A stretch of DNA of 9,962 nt from an uncultured Eubacteriales bacterium (GTDB lineage Bacteria > Bacillota > Clostridia > Lachnospirales > Anaerotignaceae), in NCBI GenBank assembly GCA_900548595.1, contig URLB01000076.1, positions 1 through 9,962 on the forward strand, written 5' to 3'. The notes under the pieces were generated by a model, which was not told the DNA's origin, made no database searches, and saw only the letters and a list, made by a program, of their open reading frames with translations. Position numbers and translations under genes: made by a program. Below, piece after piece: positions 1-6,841 of the stretch; positions within the stretch are counted from its first letter, which is position 1, and each line of letters starts with the position of its first letter.

Positions 1-2
1 GT

Positions 3-1013
3 GTTCCCGTTGTAAAAATGAGCGGAAGAGGTCTTGGTTTTTCCGGCGGCACCCTTGACAAATTAGAATCCATACCCGGTTTTAAAATAGATATTACCGA
101 AGCCGATGCTCTTAAATTCGCAAAAACGAGTAATATAGTGCTTATGAGCCAGACCGATAACCTAACGCCCGCCGACAAAAAGCTGTATGCTTTAAGAGAC
201 GTTACGGGAACCGTTGAGAATATTCCTCTCATATCGGGAAGCATAATGTCTAAAAAAATCGCGGCAGGTGCAGACGCCATTGTTCTTGACGTAAAATGCG
301 GCAGCGGAGCTTTTATGAAAGACTATGACTCGGCAGTATCTCTGGCAAAAACGATGGCAGATATAGGAAAGTCAGTAGGCAGAGAAGTTACCGCCGTAAT
401 AAGCAGCATGGAGCAACCTCTCGGCATGAATATAGGCAACTCTCTCGAAGTTATCGAAGCTATTGAAATCCTTAAAGGCAATGTCGGCGGAGATCTTCTT
501 GACGTAGCCCTTACGCTGGGCGCATATATGCTTATCAGCGCAAAAAAAGCCGATACAGTCGAATCCGCAAAGCAAATGCTTGCCGATAATATTGCTAACG
601 GCAAGGGTATTGATAAGTTCAGAGAACTTCTTATACAGCAGGGAGGAAATCCCGAAATAATAAACGACTATACACTTCTGCCGCTCTCGTCTGAAAAGTC
701 CGAAGTTGCGGCTGAGGAAAGCGGTTATGTTTATTCGATGAATACAGCCGAAATAGGACGCGCTTCATTGGAAACAGGAGCAGGTCGTGCTTCAAAATCC
801 GATAACATTGATTTCGGAGCAGGCATAATAATGAAAGTACGTATCGGAGATTATGTAAATAAAGGCGATATCCTTGCTGAAGTATATTCGGCAACTGCTG
901 AAAAATGCACTTCAGCCGCAAAATATATTCTTGACGCAGTTAAAATAAAAAATCAAAAACCGGAAAATCCAAAGTTAATTCTTGATATTATAAAACAGGA
1001 GGAAAACAAATGA
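3..1013 (+). CDS. Pyrimidine-nucleoside (thymidine) phosphorylase, 5'-truncated by window edge
   Basis: This enzyme splits thymidine, deoxyuridine or uridine with phosphate into the free base and (deoxy)ribose-1-phosphate, in the cytosol. The frame is open to the left edge and reads VPVVKMSGRGLGFSGGTLDK, which is the family's phosphate-binding signature. Compared with the usual 430-440 residues, about 80 N-terminal residues lie outside the window, so the ATG at 18 is internal. The catalytic block follows (YALRDVTGTV, PLISGSIMSKK, LDVKCGSGAFM), and the C-terminal PYNP domain is present (AEIGRASLETGAGR). It overlaps deoB by 4 nt (ATGA), and its product is the substrate of DeoB, so the two act in sequence. 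The sequence alone does not separate thymidine phosphorylase (deoA) from the broader pyrimidine-nucleoside phosphorylase (pdp). Pdp is the more usual form in Firmicutes, so no symbol is given. Confidence 0.95.
   Translation, partial: VPVVKMSGRGLGFSGGTLDKLESIPGFKIDITEADALKFAKTSNIVLMSQTDNLTPADKKLYALRDVTGTVENIPLISGSIMSKKIAAGADAIVLDVKCGSGAFMKDYDSAVSLAKTMADIGKSVGREVTAVISSMEQPLGMNIGNSLEVIEAIEILKGNVGGDLLDVALTLGAYMLISAKKADTVESAKQMLADNIANGKGIDKFRELLIQQGGNPEIINDYTLLPLSSEKSEVAAEESGYVYSMNTAEIGRASLETGAGRASKSDNIDFGAGIIMKVRIGDYVNKGDILAEVYSATAEKCTSAAKYILDAVKIKNQKPENPKLILDIIKQEENK
997..1002 (+). promoter_or_regulatory. Ribosome binding site of deoB
   Basis: A perfect AGGAGG lies 7 nt before the ATG at 1010, inside the end of the phosphorylase gene. 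It fixes the deoB start and the 4-nt overlap. Confidence 0.85.
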
Positions 1014-2191
1014 AAAGAGTAGCTATAATCGTTCTTGACAGCGTAGGTATAGGGGAACTTCCCGACGCCGCAAAATACGGAGACGAAGGTTCAAATACGC
1101 TCGTTAACATAAAAAAAGAATATCCCGAATTCTCAGTTCCTAATATGGCTGAATTAGGTCTCGGAAATATTGAAGGCGAGGATATTTGTCTTCTCGGAAA
1201 AACGGACTCCCCGAAGGGTTGTTATGCTAAAATGTCAGAGGCTTCCAACGGAAAGGATACAACTACAGGACATTGGGAAATCTCCGGTATCGTTACGGAA
1301 AATCCATTTCCTACTTTTACGGAAACAGGATTTCCGAAAGAAGTTATGGATAAATTTGAAAAAGCTATCGGAAGAAAGACGCTTGGTAACATTTCCGCTT
1401 CCGGTACTGCCATAATAAACGAGCTGGGAGACGAGCATGTTAAAACAGGCTATCCTATTATATATACGTCTGCCGACTCTGTATTCCAGATAGCATGCCA
1501 TGAGGACGTTATCCCTGTTGATGAGCTTTATAAAATGTGCGAGACAGTAAGGGAAATTCTTGTAGGCGACTATGCCGTAGCAAGAGTAATCGCAAGACCT
1601 TTTATCGGAAACGGTAACGGCAACTATACAAGAACGGAACGCCGAAAAGATTTCTCTCTGGCTCCGACTTCCGAAACAATCCTCGACCTGCTTAAAGCCG
1701 AAGGAAAATCTGTTGTTGCCATAGGTAAAATAGAAGATATTTTCGAACACAGAGGAATGACAGTAACTGATCACACTACAAACAACCATGATGGTATAGA
1801 AAAAACAATAGAGTATTTAAAGAAAGATTTTGAGGGTCTTCTCTTCACAAATCTTGTTGATACCGATATGATTTACGGACACAGAAACGATGTAAAAGGA
1901 TATGCGGAAGCGGTTATGTATTTTGACAGCAAACTTCCGGAAATAAAGTCTGCAATGAAGGACGATGATATACTTATCATCACAGCAGACCACGGATGCG
2001 ATCCTACTACGCCCAGCACAGACCATTCAAGAGAATTTGTTCCCCTTTTGGTTTACGGAAAAAATATAAAAGAAGGTGTAAACCTCGGAGTAAGAAAGCA
2101 ATTCTCCGACATAGCCGCTACCGTTGCCGAATATCTCGGAATAAATGAAACATTCGGCGCCGAAAGTTTTTTAAAGGATGTAATTAAGTAA
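1010..2191 (+). CDS. deoB: Phosphopentomutase
   Basis: Interconverts (deoxy)ribose-1-phosphate and (deoxy)ribose-5-phosphate, which passes nucleoside-derived sugar into central metabolism. It is a cytosolic, Mn-dependent member of the alkaline phosphatase superfamily. The protein has 393 residues, full length for the family. Metal-site residues are visible in order: D10 (IIVLDSVGIGELPDA), the phospho-acceptor threonine region GKDTTTGHWE (T85 fits the nucleophile position known in the Bacillus cereus enzyme), D286 and H291 (NLVDTDMIYGHRND), D327-H328 (TADHGCDPT) and H339 (TDHSREFVPLL). The cap domain lies between about 100 and 215. It starts in a 4-nt overlap with the phosphorylase and shares a TAATG junction with the next gene, so the three are very likely co-translated. 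Confidence 0.98.
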   Translation: MKRVAIIVLDSVGIGELPDAAKYGDEGSNTLVNIKKEYPEFSVPNMAELGLGNIEGEDICLLGKTDSPKGCYAKMSEASNGKDTTTGHWEISGIVTENPFPTFTETGFPKEVMDKFEKAIGRKTLGNISASGTAIINELGDEHVKTGYPIIYTSADSVFQIACHEDVIPVDELYKMCETVREILVGDYAVARVIARPFIGNGNGNYTRTERRKDFSLAPTSETILDLLKAEGKSVVAIGKIEDIFEHRGMTVTDHTTNNHDGIEKTIEYLKKDFEGLLFTNLVDTDMIYGHRNDVKGYAEAVMYFDSKLPEIKSAMKDDDILIITADHGCDPTTPSTDHSREFVPLLVYGKNIKEGVNLGVRKQFSDIAATVAEYLGINETFGAESFLKDVIK

Positions 2192-2889
2192 TGAATATAA
2201 ACATACTCCAGTTGATAGACGGTGCGAAAAAAGCAACGGGTCTTACTGTCGTAATAGATGTTTTCAGAGCGTTTACCACAGCATGCTTCATAATGAACAA
2301 CGGAGCCTCAGCAATATATCCCGTCGGCAGCGTCAGCGAGGCATTCAGGCTTAAAAGCGAATTACCCGATTCTTTACTCGTAGGTGAAAGAAACGAAGTA
2401 ATCGTACCGGGGTTTGATTATGGCAATTCCCCTGCAAATATAGAGCATATCGATTTTTCAGGTAAAAATATTATACACACGACAAGCGCCGGAACTCAAG
2501 GCATTGTTAATGCGATAAACGCCGATGAAATAATCACGGCCTCATTTGTCAATGCAACCGCCGTAGCAAGATATATTAAATTAAAAAATCCGGAGACAGT
2601 ATCTATCGTATGTATGGGTAAAGCTGCCCTTGCCCCCACGGAGGAGGATACTTGGTGCGCAGAATATATAAAAGCTCTTGTCAACGGGGAAGATTATTGT
2701 ATAAAAGAAAAGCTTGCGGAGCTTCGTTACCTTGAAGGACGTCGTTTTTTTAAGGCTGATAACCAGCAACAGTGCCCGGAACGAGACTTCTATCTTTCCA
2801 CGCAAACAGGAATATTTGATTTTGTACTGAAAGCGCTTCCTGTAGACCCATCGCAGCCATTATATAAGTTGATTAAAATAGAAATCTGA
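2191..2889 (+). CDS. ComB-family protein (2-phosphosulfolactate phosphatase family)
   Basis: A 232-residue member of the ComB family. The namesake archaeal enzyme removes phosphate from 2-phosphosulfolactate during coenzyme M synthesis, with Mg2+. Recognisable blocks are VVIDVFRAFTTA (21-31), GER (65-67), PGFDYGNSPANIE (73-85), HTTSAGTQG (96-104) and APTEEDTW (148-155). The HTTSAGTQG block differs from the TTNGT form I recall in the archaeal enzyme, and seems typical of a clostridial branch. No sulfolactate or coenzyme M gene is visible. It overlaps deoB by one base (TAATG), with AAGGATG about 10 nt upstream, and is the last gene before the terminator, so it is expressed with nucleoside salvage. 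I infer a hydrolase acting on a small phosphorylated acid or sugar. The family is confident but the exact substrate is not, so no symbol is given. Confidence 0.88.
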   Translation: MNINILQLIDGAKKATGLTVVIDVFRAFTTACFIMNNGASAIYPVGSVSEAFRLKSELPDSLLVGERNEVIVPGFDYGNSPANIEHIDFSGKNIIHTTSAGTQGIVNAINADEIITASFVNATAVARYIKLKNPETVSIVCMGKAALAPTEEDTWCAEYIKALVNGEDYCIKEKLAELRYLEGRRFFKADNQQQCPERDFYLSTQTGIFDFVLKALPVDPSQPLYKLIKIEI

Positions 2890-2890
2890 A

Positions 2891-2924
2891 AAAACAGCGG
2901 GAATTATTTTCCGCTGTTTTTTTT
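2891..2924 (+). terminator. Rho-independent terminator of the nucleoside-salvage operon
   Basis: The 10-bp stem AAAACAGCGG / CCGCTGTTTT (2891-2900 and 2911-2920) has a 10-nt loop and runs into eight T's (2917-2924). It begins one base after the ComB-family stop codon. Confidence 0.93.
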
Positions 2925-2975
2925 ACCCAAAATTTCTTCTATGTCCAAATATCGAACGTTACTTAATTTTTAAAA

Positions 2976-3005
2976 TTGTATACTTTAACCGACTTATGAT
3001 ATACT
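2976..3005 (+). promoter_or_regulatory. Probable sigma-A promoter of the dehydratase/activase operon
   Basis: An extended -10 box, TGATATACT (2997-3005), has a weaker -35-like TTGTAT (2976-2981) 18 nt before TATACT. It lies after the upstream terminator and about 100 nt before the first start codon. The resulting leader of about 90 nt is AT-rich and holds only a weak 5-bp hairpin (CTGCG/CGCAG, 3042-3064) followed by T's, which I do not call as a riboswitch or attenuator. Confidence 0.55.
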
Positions 3006-3102
3006 TGCATTTAAACTGAAAAACATATAAAATAAACCGTTCTGCGTTTTATTATACAGCGCAGCTTAATTTTTTTATGATAAATATATAAGAGGTAATA
3101 AT

Positions 3103-4050
3103 ATGAAAAAAACAAACTCTGTGGTTTCGCGAAATATTACAATCGGTATTCCGCGTGCCATGCTGTATTTCAGATATGAAATTTTATGGAAAAACTTCTT
3201 TTTAAACCTTGGAATAAAGTATATCGTAAGCGAACCTACAAACAAAGAAATCATTAAAAACGGTACAGCTTTATCAATAGACGAGGCATGTCTTTCAACT
3301 AAAATTTATATGGGTCATGTTAATTCCCTTATAGGCAAATGCGATTATATACTTGTTCCCAGAATAAGCAATTTCGGACTTAAGCGCAACATGTGCACAA
3401 AATTTGAAGCATTGTATGATATGACCTGCAATATATTCAGAAAAACAGGACAAAAATTTATATCTTACAGTATTGACGAGCTTCAGAAGCAGACAGAAGA
3501 AAAGGCCTTTACAGTCCTTGGCGAAGAACTCGGTTTTACAAAAAAAGAAGCTCTTTCGGCTTATAAAGCTGCAAAAAAGACCGAAACAGAATATCTTAAA
3601 AACCAGTTAAAAACCAACGAACTGCTTTATAAAAAGCCGGGACTTAAAATACTTATCGCATCTCACAGCTATGTGGAAATGGATGCATATATAGGAAAAC
3701 CGGTTGTAAACTATCTCAGAAAAATGGGCGCAGTTCCGATTTATGCCGATAATGTGGACAGGCATGACGCTTTAAAGCAAAGCATAAAAGTATCGCCCAC
3801 TCTTAAATGGGAATTCAGCAAAGAGATAGTCGGAAGTATTCAGTTAAACCATAATAAAATAGACGGAATAGTTTTACTTTCCGTTTTCCCATGCGGCCCG
3901 GATTCTATGGTAAACGATATGATTATCAGAAAGTTCCACGGCATACCCATACTTAATATAGTTCTTGACGACCAGGACGGAACTGCCGGTCTGGAAACAC
4001 GTCTTGAAAGTTTTATAGATATTCTAAAGTTTAAAGGAGGCAATTTGTAA
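3103..4050 (+). CDS. Acyl-CoA dehydratase activase-related protein (DUF2229-type), stand-alone
   Basis: A 315-residue protein matching the DUF2229 segment found inside the giant fused acyl-CoA dehydratase activases of anaerobes. Visible blocks are IGIPRAMLYFRYEILWKNFF (14-33), PTNKEI (45-50), IDEACLSTKIYMGHV (59-73), YILVPRISNF (82-91), NMCTKFEALYDMTCNIF (96-112), SVFPCGPDSMVND (260-272) and DDQDGTAGLETRLESF (289-304). Cysteines are at 63, 80, 98, 109 and 264. C63, C98 and C264 fall in conserved blocks and probably ligate an iron-sulfur cluster. The C-terminal half is clearly related to that of the next gene's product. The RBS is GAGG, 7 nt before ATG. It joins the next gene at a TAATG overlap. 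The biochemical role of this family is not established. A structural or electron-transfer subunit partnered with the next protein is the best inference. Confidence 0.85.
   Translation: MKKTNSVVSRNITIGIPRAMLYFRYEILWKNFFLNLGIKYIVSEPTNKEIIKNGTALSIDEACLSTKIYMGHVNSLIGKCDYILVPRISNFGLKRNMCTKFEALYDMTCNIFRKTGQKFISYSIDELQKQTEEKAFTVLGEELGFTKKEALSAYKAAKKTETEYLKNQLKTNELLYKKPGLKILIASHSYVEMDAYIGKPVVNYLRKMGAVPIYADNVDRHDALKQSIKVSPTLKWEFSKEIVGSIQLNHNKIDGIVLLSVFPCGPDSMVNDMIIRKFHGIPILNIVLDDQDGTAGLETRLESFIDILKFKGGNL
4033..4040 (+). promoter_or_regulatory. Ribosome binding site of the HgdB-like gene
   Basis: AAAGGAGG lies 9 nt before the ATG at 4050, within the coding end of the upstream gene. It supports the TAATG one-base overlap as the true start. 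Confidence 0.8.
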
Positions 4051-5120
4051 TGGTATCAGGCAGAAAAGTTACATTTCCGGAATTCAGCCACTACAACTAC
4101 GCCATTAAATATTTTATAGAGCAGGGTCTGGAAACGGAATATATCATGGCTCCTAAAATGACTGTTCGTACAATGGAGAGAGGCGCGAAACACAGTCCGG
4201 ACTTTGTATGTACTCCGTTTAAAAGCACCCTCGGCAGTATGATGGACGCACTGGAAGCAGGCGCAGACACAATACTTATGACTATGGGTCTTTGCCGTCT
4301 CGGTTATTACGGAGAATTGCAGGAAGAAATCCTGCGAAGTCTCGGTTATGAATTTGAAATGATTAATTTTTCCGAATACAGTACAGGAAAAAAGAGAGAT
4401 TATATAAAAGCGTTGAAAAGAATAAATCCGAAATGTTCTTTGGCAAAGGCTACAAAAGGACTTACAGACGCCGTAAGAATGATAGAATGTCTTGACGACG
4501 CCGAAAGTATATACTATAAAAACTGCGGTTTTGAAAAAAATAAAGGAAGTTATAAAAAGCTACACAAAAAATTCCTTACTGCCATGGAACTTGCCACAAG
4601 CCGAAAAGAAATAGATAAAGCTTATAACACATTTAAAAAGTATGCCAATGAAATTCCGCTTGATAAACCGTCTAATCCGTTGAGAGTCGGTGTAATAGGC
4701 GAATATTTTACCGCCGTCGACGCATTTTCCAATTTAAATCTTGAGCAGAAATTGGCAGATATGGGCGTTGAAATGCACAGATATATGAGTATAACCAACA
4801 GAAACTTCCGTTACAAAGCGAAAAATCTTGCTGTTGAAACGGCTGACTACTGTAAATACGAGATGGGGCCTACATCGACTGCCAATATTTGGTGTGCAAA
4901 GGATTACGCTTCCAAAGGTTTTGACGGACTTGTTCACATAAAATCAGCAGGCTGTACTCCCGAAATAGACATCATGCCTGTACTGCAAAACATAAGCGCA
5001 GACTATAAAATCCCCGTTTTGTATCTCACATACGATTCGCAGACAAGCGACACCGGCCTTGATACAAGACTGGAAGCATTTTATGATATGATCAGTATGA
5101 GAAAGAAGGTAGTATTATGA
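4050..5120 (+). CDS. 2-hydroxyacyl-CoA dehydratase family subunit (HgdB/BcrB-like)
   Basis: A 356-residue protein of the 2-hydroxyacyl-CoA dehydratase / benzoyl-CoA reductase subunit family, whose known members bind an iron-sulfur cluster through three cysteines and receive one electron from an ATP-driven activase. Likely ligands are C54 (FVCTPFKSTLGSM), C82 (GLCRLGYYGELQEE) and C302 (SAGCTPEIDIMPVL). Further cysteines at 129, 147, 159, 268 and 282 look less conserved. The second lobe begins near LRVGVIGEYF (211-220) and ends with YDSQTSDTGLDTRLEAFYD (328-346). This form resembles the C-terminal part of the giant fused activases more than true HgdA/HgdB of glutamate fermentation. No CoA-transferase or hydroxyacid dehydrogenase gene is nearby, so a fermentative 2-hydroxyacyl-CoA role is not supported. 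It overlaps the activase gene by 4 nt (ATGA). Confidence 0.88.
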   Translation: MVSGRKVTFPEFSHYNYAIKYFIEQGLETEYIMAPKMTVRTMERGAKHSPDFVCTPFKSTLGSMMDALEAGADTILMTMGLCRLGYYGELQEEILRSLGYEFEMINFSEYSTGKKRDYIKALKRINPKCSLAKATKGLTDAVRMIECLDDAESIYYKNCGFEKNKGSYKKLHKKFLTAMELATSRKEIDKAYNTFKKYANEIPLDKPSNPLRVGVIGEYFTAVDAFSNLNLEQKLADMGVEMHRYMSITNRNFRYKAKNLAVETADYCKYEMGPTSTANIWCAKDYASKGFDGLVHIKSAGCTPEIDIMPVLQNISADYKIPVLYLTYDSQTSDTGLDTRLEAFYDMISMRKKVVL

Positions 5121-6085
5121 AAGAAGCATATCTCGGAATAGATATAGGTTCTATATCTACAAAGGGTGTAATAATAGATGAAAAAAATAATATTCTTGCA
5201 AGCGCATATATATGGACGGAGGGAAATCCTCTAGGTTCCGCAAAAAAGCTTCTCGGAATGTTGGAAGAACAGTTTGATAAAGAAAACTTCAAAATCGTGG
5301 CTACGGGAACGACAGGAAGCGCAAGAAATCTTGTCGGAGCAATGGTAGGCGCAACAATGATAAAAAACGAAATAACCGCCCATGCGGTAGGAACAACTAC
5401 TCTACATCCGGAAGTACGTACAATTCTTGAAATAGGCGGACAGGACTCGAAGATAATTCTTGTTGAAAACGGCGTTGCCGTAGATTACGCTATGAATACA
5501 TTATGCGCCGCAGGAACAGGTTCTTTCCTCTCCAGCCAAGCAAAAAGGCTCGGCGTAGAGGTTGAGGAATTCGGCGACATAGCTCTTAAATCCAAACATC
5601 CTACACAGATTGCCGCAAGATGTACGGTTTTTGCCGAATCAGACCTTGTACATAAAATACAGATGGGACATCCTAAAGAGGATATAATAGCAGGTCTTTG
5701 CAAAGCCGTTGCAAACAACTATCTCAATAATGTCGGCAAAGGTAAAAAAATCGTCGCTCCCGTTGTATTCCAGGGCGGAGTAAGTAAAAACGCAGGCGTT
5801 ACTCAGGCTTTTAAAGAAGCTCTCGGCTGTGATATAATAGTTGATGAAAACGGTCATCTTATGGGCGCTTTCGGCGCCGCAATACTTGCTGGCAGAAGCA
5901 GTAAAAGAAAAGAATTCGATTTCTCCGTTGAGGATATGGAATTTAAAACAAGAGATACCAACTGCGGAAAATGTCCGAACAACTGTGAAATAATATGTGT
6001 CTACAGAGACGGCGTTCTCATAGACTCATGGGGAAACAGATGCGATAAAGGCGCTATTAAAACAGGTATAAAACTTGCCGAATAA
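5117..6085 (+). CDS. Acyl-CoA dehydratase activase (BadF/BadG/BcrA/BcrD ATPase family) with cysteine-rich tail
   Basis: A 322-residue ASKHA-fold ATPase. Relatives (such as HgdC) are homodimers with one [4Fe-4S] cluster at the interface that use ATP hydrolysis to fire a low-potential electron into the dehydratase. ATP-site motifs are GIDIGSISTKGV (7-18), ATGTTGSARNLV (62-73), LEIGGQDSK (104-112) and FQGGVSKNAG (218-227). The cluster cysteines are C130 (NTLCAAGTGSFL) and C169 (AARCTVFAESDL). HgdC-type proteins are about 260 residues. This one carries an extra C-terminal segment of about 40 residues with C283, C286, C290, C294 and C309 (CGKCPNNC, then GNRCDKG). I recall the same pattern in the giant fused activases. 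The ATG lies in a 4-nt overlap with the HgdB-like gene, with AGAAGG just upstream. The physiological electron acceptor is presumably the product pair of the two preceding genes. Confidence 0.93.
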   Translation: MKEAYLGIDIGSISTKGVIIDEKNNILASAYIWTEGNPLGSAKKLLGMLEEQFDKENFKIVATGTTGSARNLVGAMVGATMIKNEITAHAVGTTTLHPEVRTILEIGGQDSKIILVENGVAVDYAMNTLCAAGTGSFLSSQAKRLGVEVEEFGDIALKSKHPTQIAARCTVFAESDLVHKIQMGHPKEDIIAGLCKAVANNYLNNVGKGKKIVAPVVFQGGVSKNAGVTQAFKEALGCDIIVDENGHLMGAFGAAILAGRSSKRKEFDFSVEDMEFKTRDTNCGKCPNNCEIICVYRDGVLIDSWGNRCDKGAIKTGIKLAE

Positions 6086-6090
6086 AGGAG
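6084..6090 (+). promoter_or_regulatory. Ribosome binding site that sets the nitroreductase start
   Basis: AAAGGAG ends 9 nt before the ATG at 6100. An in-frame TTG at 6091 abuts the Shine-Dalgarno sequence and is too close to be used, so the start is 6100. Confidence 0.85.
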
Positions 6091-6099
6091 TTGTTATTT

Positions 6100-6630
6100 A
6101 TGCTTAAAAACGAAACTCTCGAAACATTAAAAACCCGCCGTAGCTGTAGAGATTTTAAATCCGAGCAGATTAAGGACGAGGAGCTTGACGCAATACTGGA
6201 AGCGGGAACATACGCCCCTACGGGTATGGGAAAACAGAGTCCTATTATGATAGCAGTACAAAATAAAGATGACATCGCCGAGCTTGAAAGAATAAATGCG
6301 GAAATATTCGGAAAGCCCGACTCTAATCCTTTTTACGGCGCTCCTACAGTAATAGTTGTGCTTGCGGACGCCGACAGACCGACTGCCGTATACGACGGAA
6401 GCCTTGTAATGGGAAATCTTCTTAATGCCGCCGCAAGCGTAGGCGTTGACTCATGCTGGATACATCGCGCAAAAGAAACTTTTGAAAGAGAGGACGGAAG
6501 AACTCTTTTAAAAAAATGGGGTATTGAAGGAAACTATATCGGTATAGGTAATTGTGTTCTCGGATACGCCGCTTCATCCCCTTCCCCTGCGTTGCCCAGA
6601 AAAACAGGCTATATCACAAAAGTAAAATAA
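6100..6630 (+). CDS. Nitroreductase-family flavoprotein
   Basis: A 176-residue nitroreductase-fold protein, expected to bind FMN as a homodimer and to transfer hydride from NAD(P)H to an unknown acceptor. The N-terminal FMN phosphate-binding block is visible (TRRSCRDFKSEQI, 12-24), as are GTYAPTGMGKQSP (36-48), MGNLLNAAASVGVDSCWIH (104-122) and the C-terminal GNCVLGYA (150-157). It has no extra ferredoxin domain. It lies 14 nt after the activase gene, with no terminator between, and so belongs to the same transcript. Many family members act on quinones or nitroaromatics in vitro, but this does not identify the physiological substrate. A role in supplying or disposing of electrons for the neighbouring system is conceivable but unproven. 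Confidence 0.9.
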   Translation: MLKNETLETLKTRRSCRDFKSEQIKDEELDAILEAGTYAPTGMGKQSPIMIAVQNKDDIAELERINAEIFGKPDSNPFYGAPTVIVVLADADRPTAVYDGSLVMGNLLNAAASVGVDSCWIHRAKETFEREDGRTLLKKWGIEGNYIGIGNCVLGYAASSPSPALPRKTGYITKVK

Positions 6631-6711
6631 TTTATATAAGGGTATATAAATCATAAAATACTTATAATTTTCGGCTCGCTTGCAGTCATAATTTTTAATA
6701 CAAAAACCTTT

Positions 6712-6745
6712 AAAGACGAAATCTTTTGATTTCGTCTTTTATTTT
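6712..6745 (+). terminator. Rho-independent terminator after the nitroreductase gene
   Basis: A perfect 12-bp stem AAAGACGAAATC / GATTTCGTCTTT (6712-6723 and 6728-6739) has a TTTT loop and a T-rich tail (TTTATTTT). It lies about 80 nt after the nitroreductase stop. The 80 nt between are AT-rich with no gene that I can support. Confidence 0.88.
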
Positions 6746-6794
6746 AAAAAAACCTAAACTTATTTTTAAGAAATACATTCTCTTTTTGTGTTAT

Positions 6795-6800
6795 TATAAT
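6795..6800 (+). promoter_or_regulatory. Possible -10 box for the lipoprotein gene
   Basis: A consensus TATAAT lies 41 nt before the ATG, just after the upstream terminator. No good -35 is present at 16-18 nt (AATACA at best), so this is a weak call based on one hexamer and its position. Confidence 0.4.
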
Positions 6801-6841
6801 AGCAGAACAAATATTTAACAGCCAGAGAAGGTGTATAATAA

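Noticed and set aside
1235..1789. 184-codon open frame on the - strand inside deoB
   Set aside because: It is fully antisense to a gene with all its active-site residues in place. Its translation has no recognisable motif and no good ribosome site was seen.
3042..3075. Hairpin CTGCG/CGCAG followed by a T run in the leader of the dehydratase operon
   Set aside because: The stem is only 5 bp with a 13-nt loop, and the T run is 4 nt away. It is too weak to call an attenuator or riboswitch without comparative data.
4050..6085. Classic glutamate fermentation operon (2-hydroxyglutaryl-CoA dehydratase, hgdCAB)
   Set aside because: The gene order and subunit types do not fit: a DUF2229 protein is present instead of a true HgdA, the activase is last, and no CoA-transferase, decarboxylase or hydroxyglutarate dehydrogenase is nearby.
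6091..6099. In-frame TTG upstream start for the nitroreductase (three extra residues)
   Set aside because: It directly abuts the AAAGGAG ribosome site, leaving no spacer, while the ATG at 6100 has ideal spacing.
6705..6736. AACC ... CGTC on the + strand before the lipoprotein gene, resembling the ECF promoter
   Set aside because: The gap between the boxes is 24 nt, not 16, and the CGTC lies in the 3' arm of a strong terminator hairpin.
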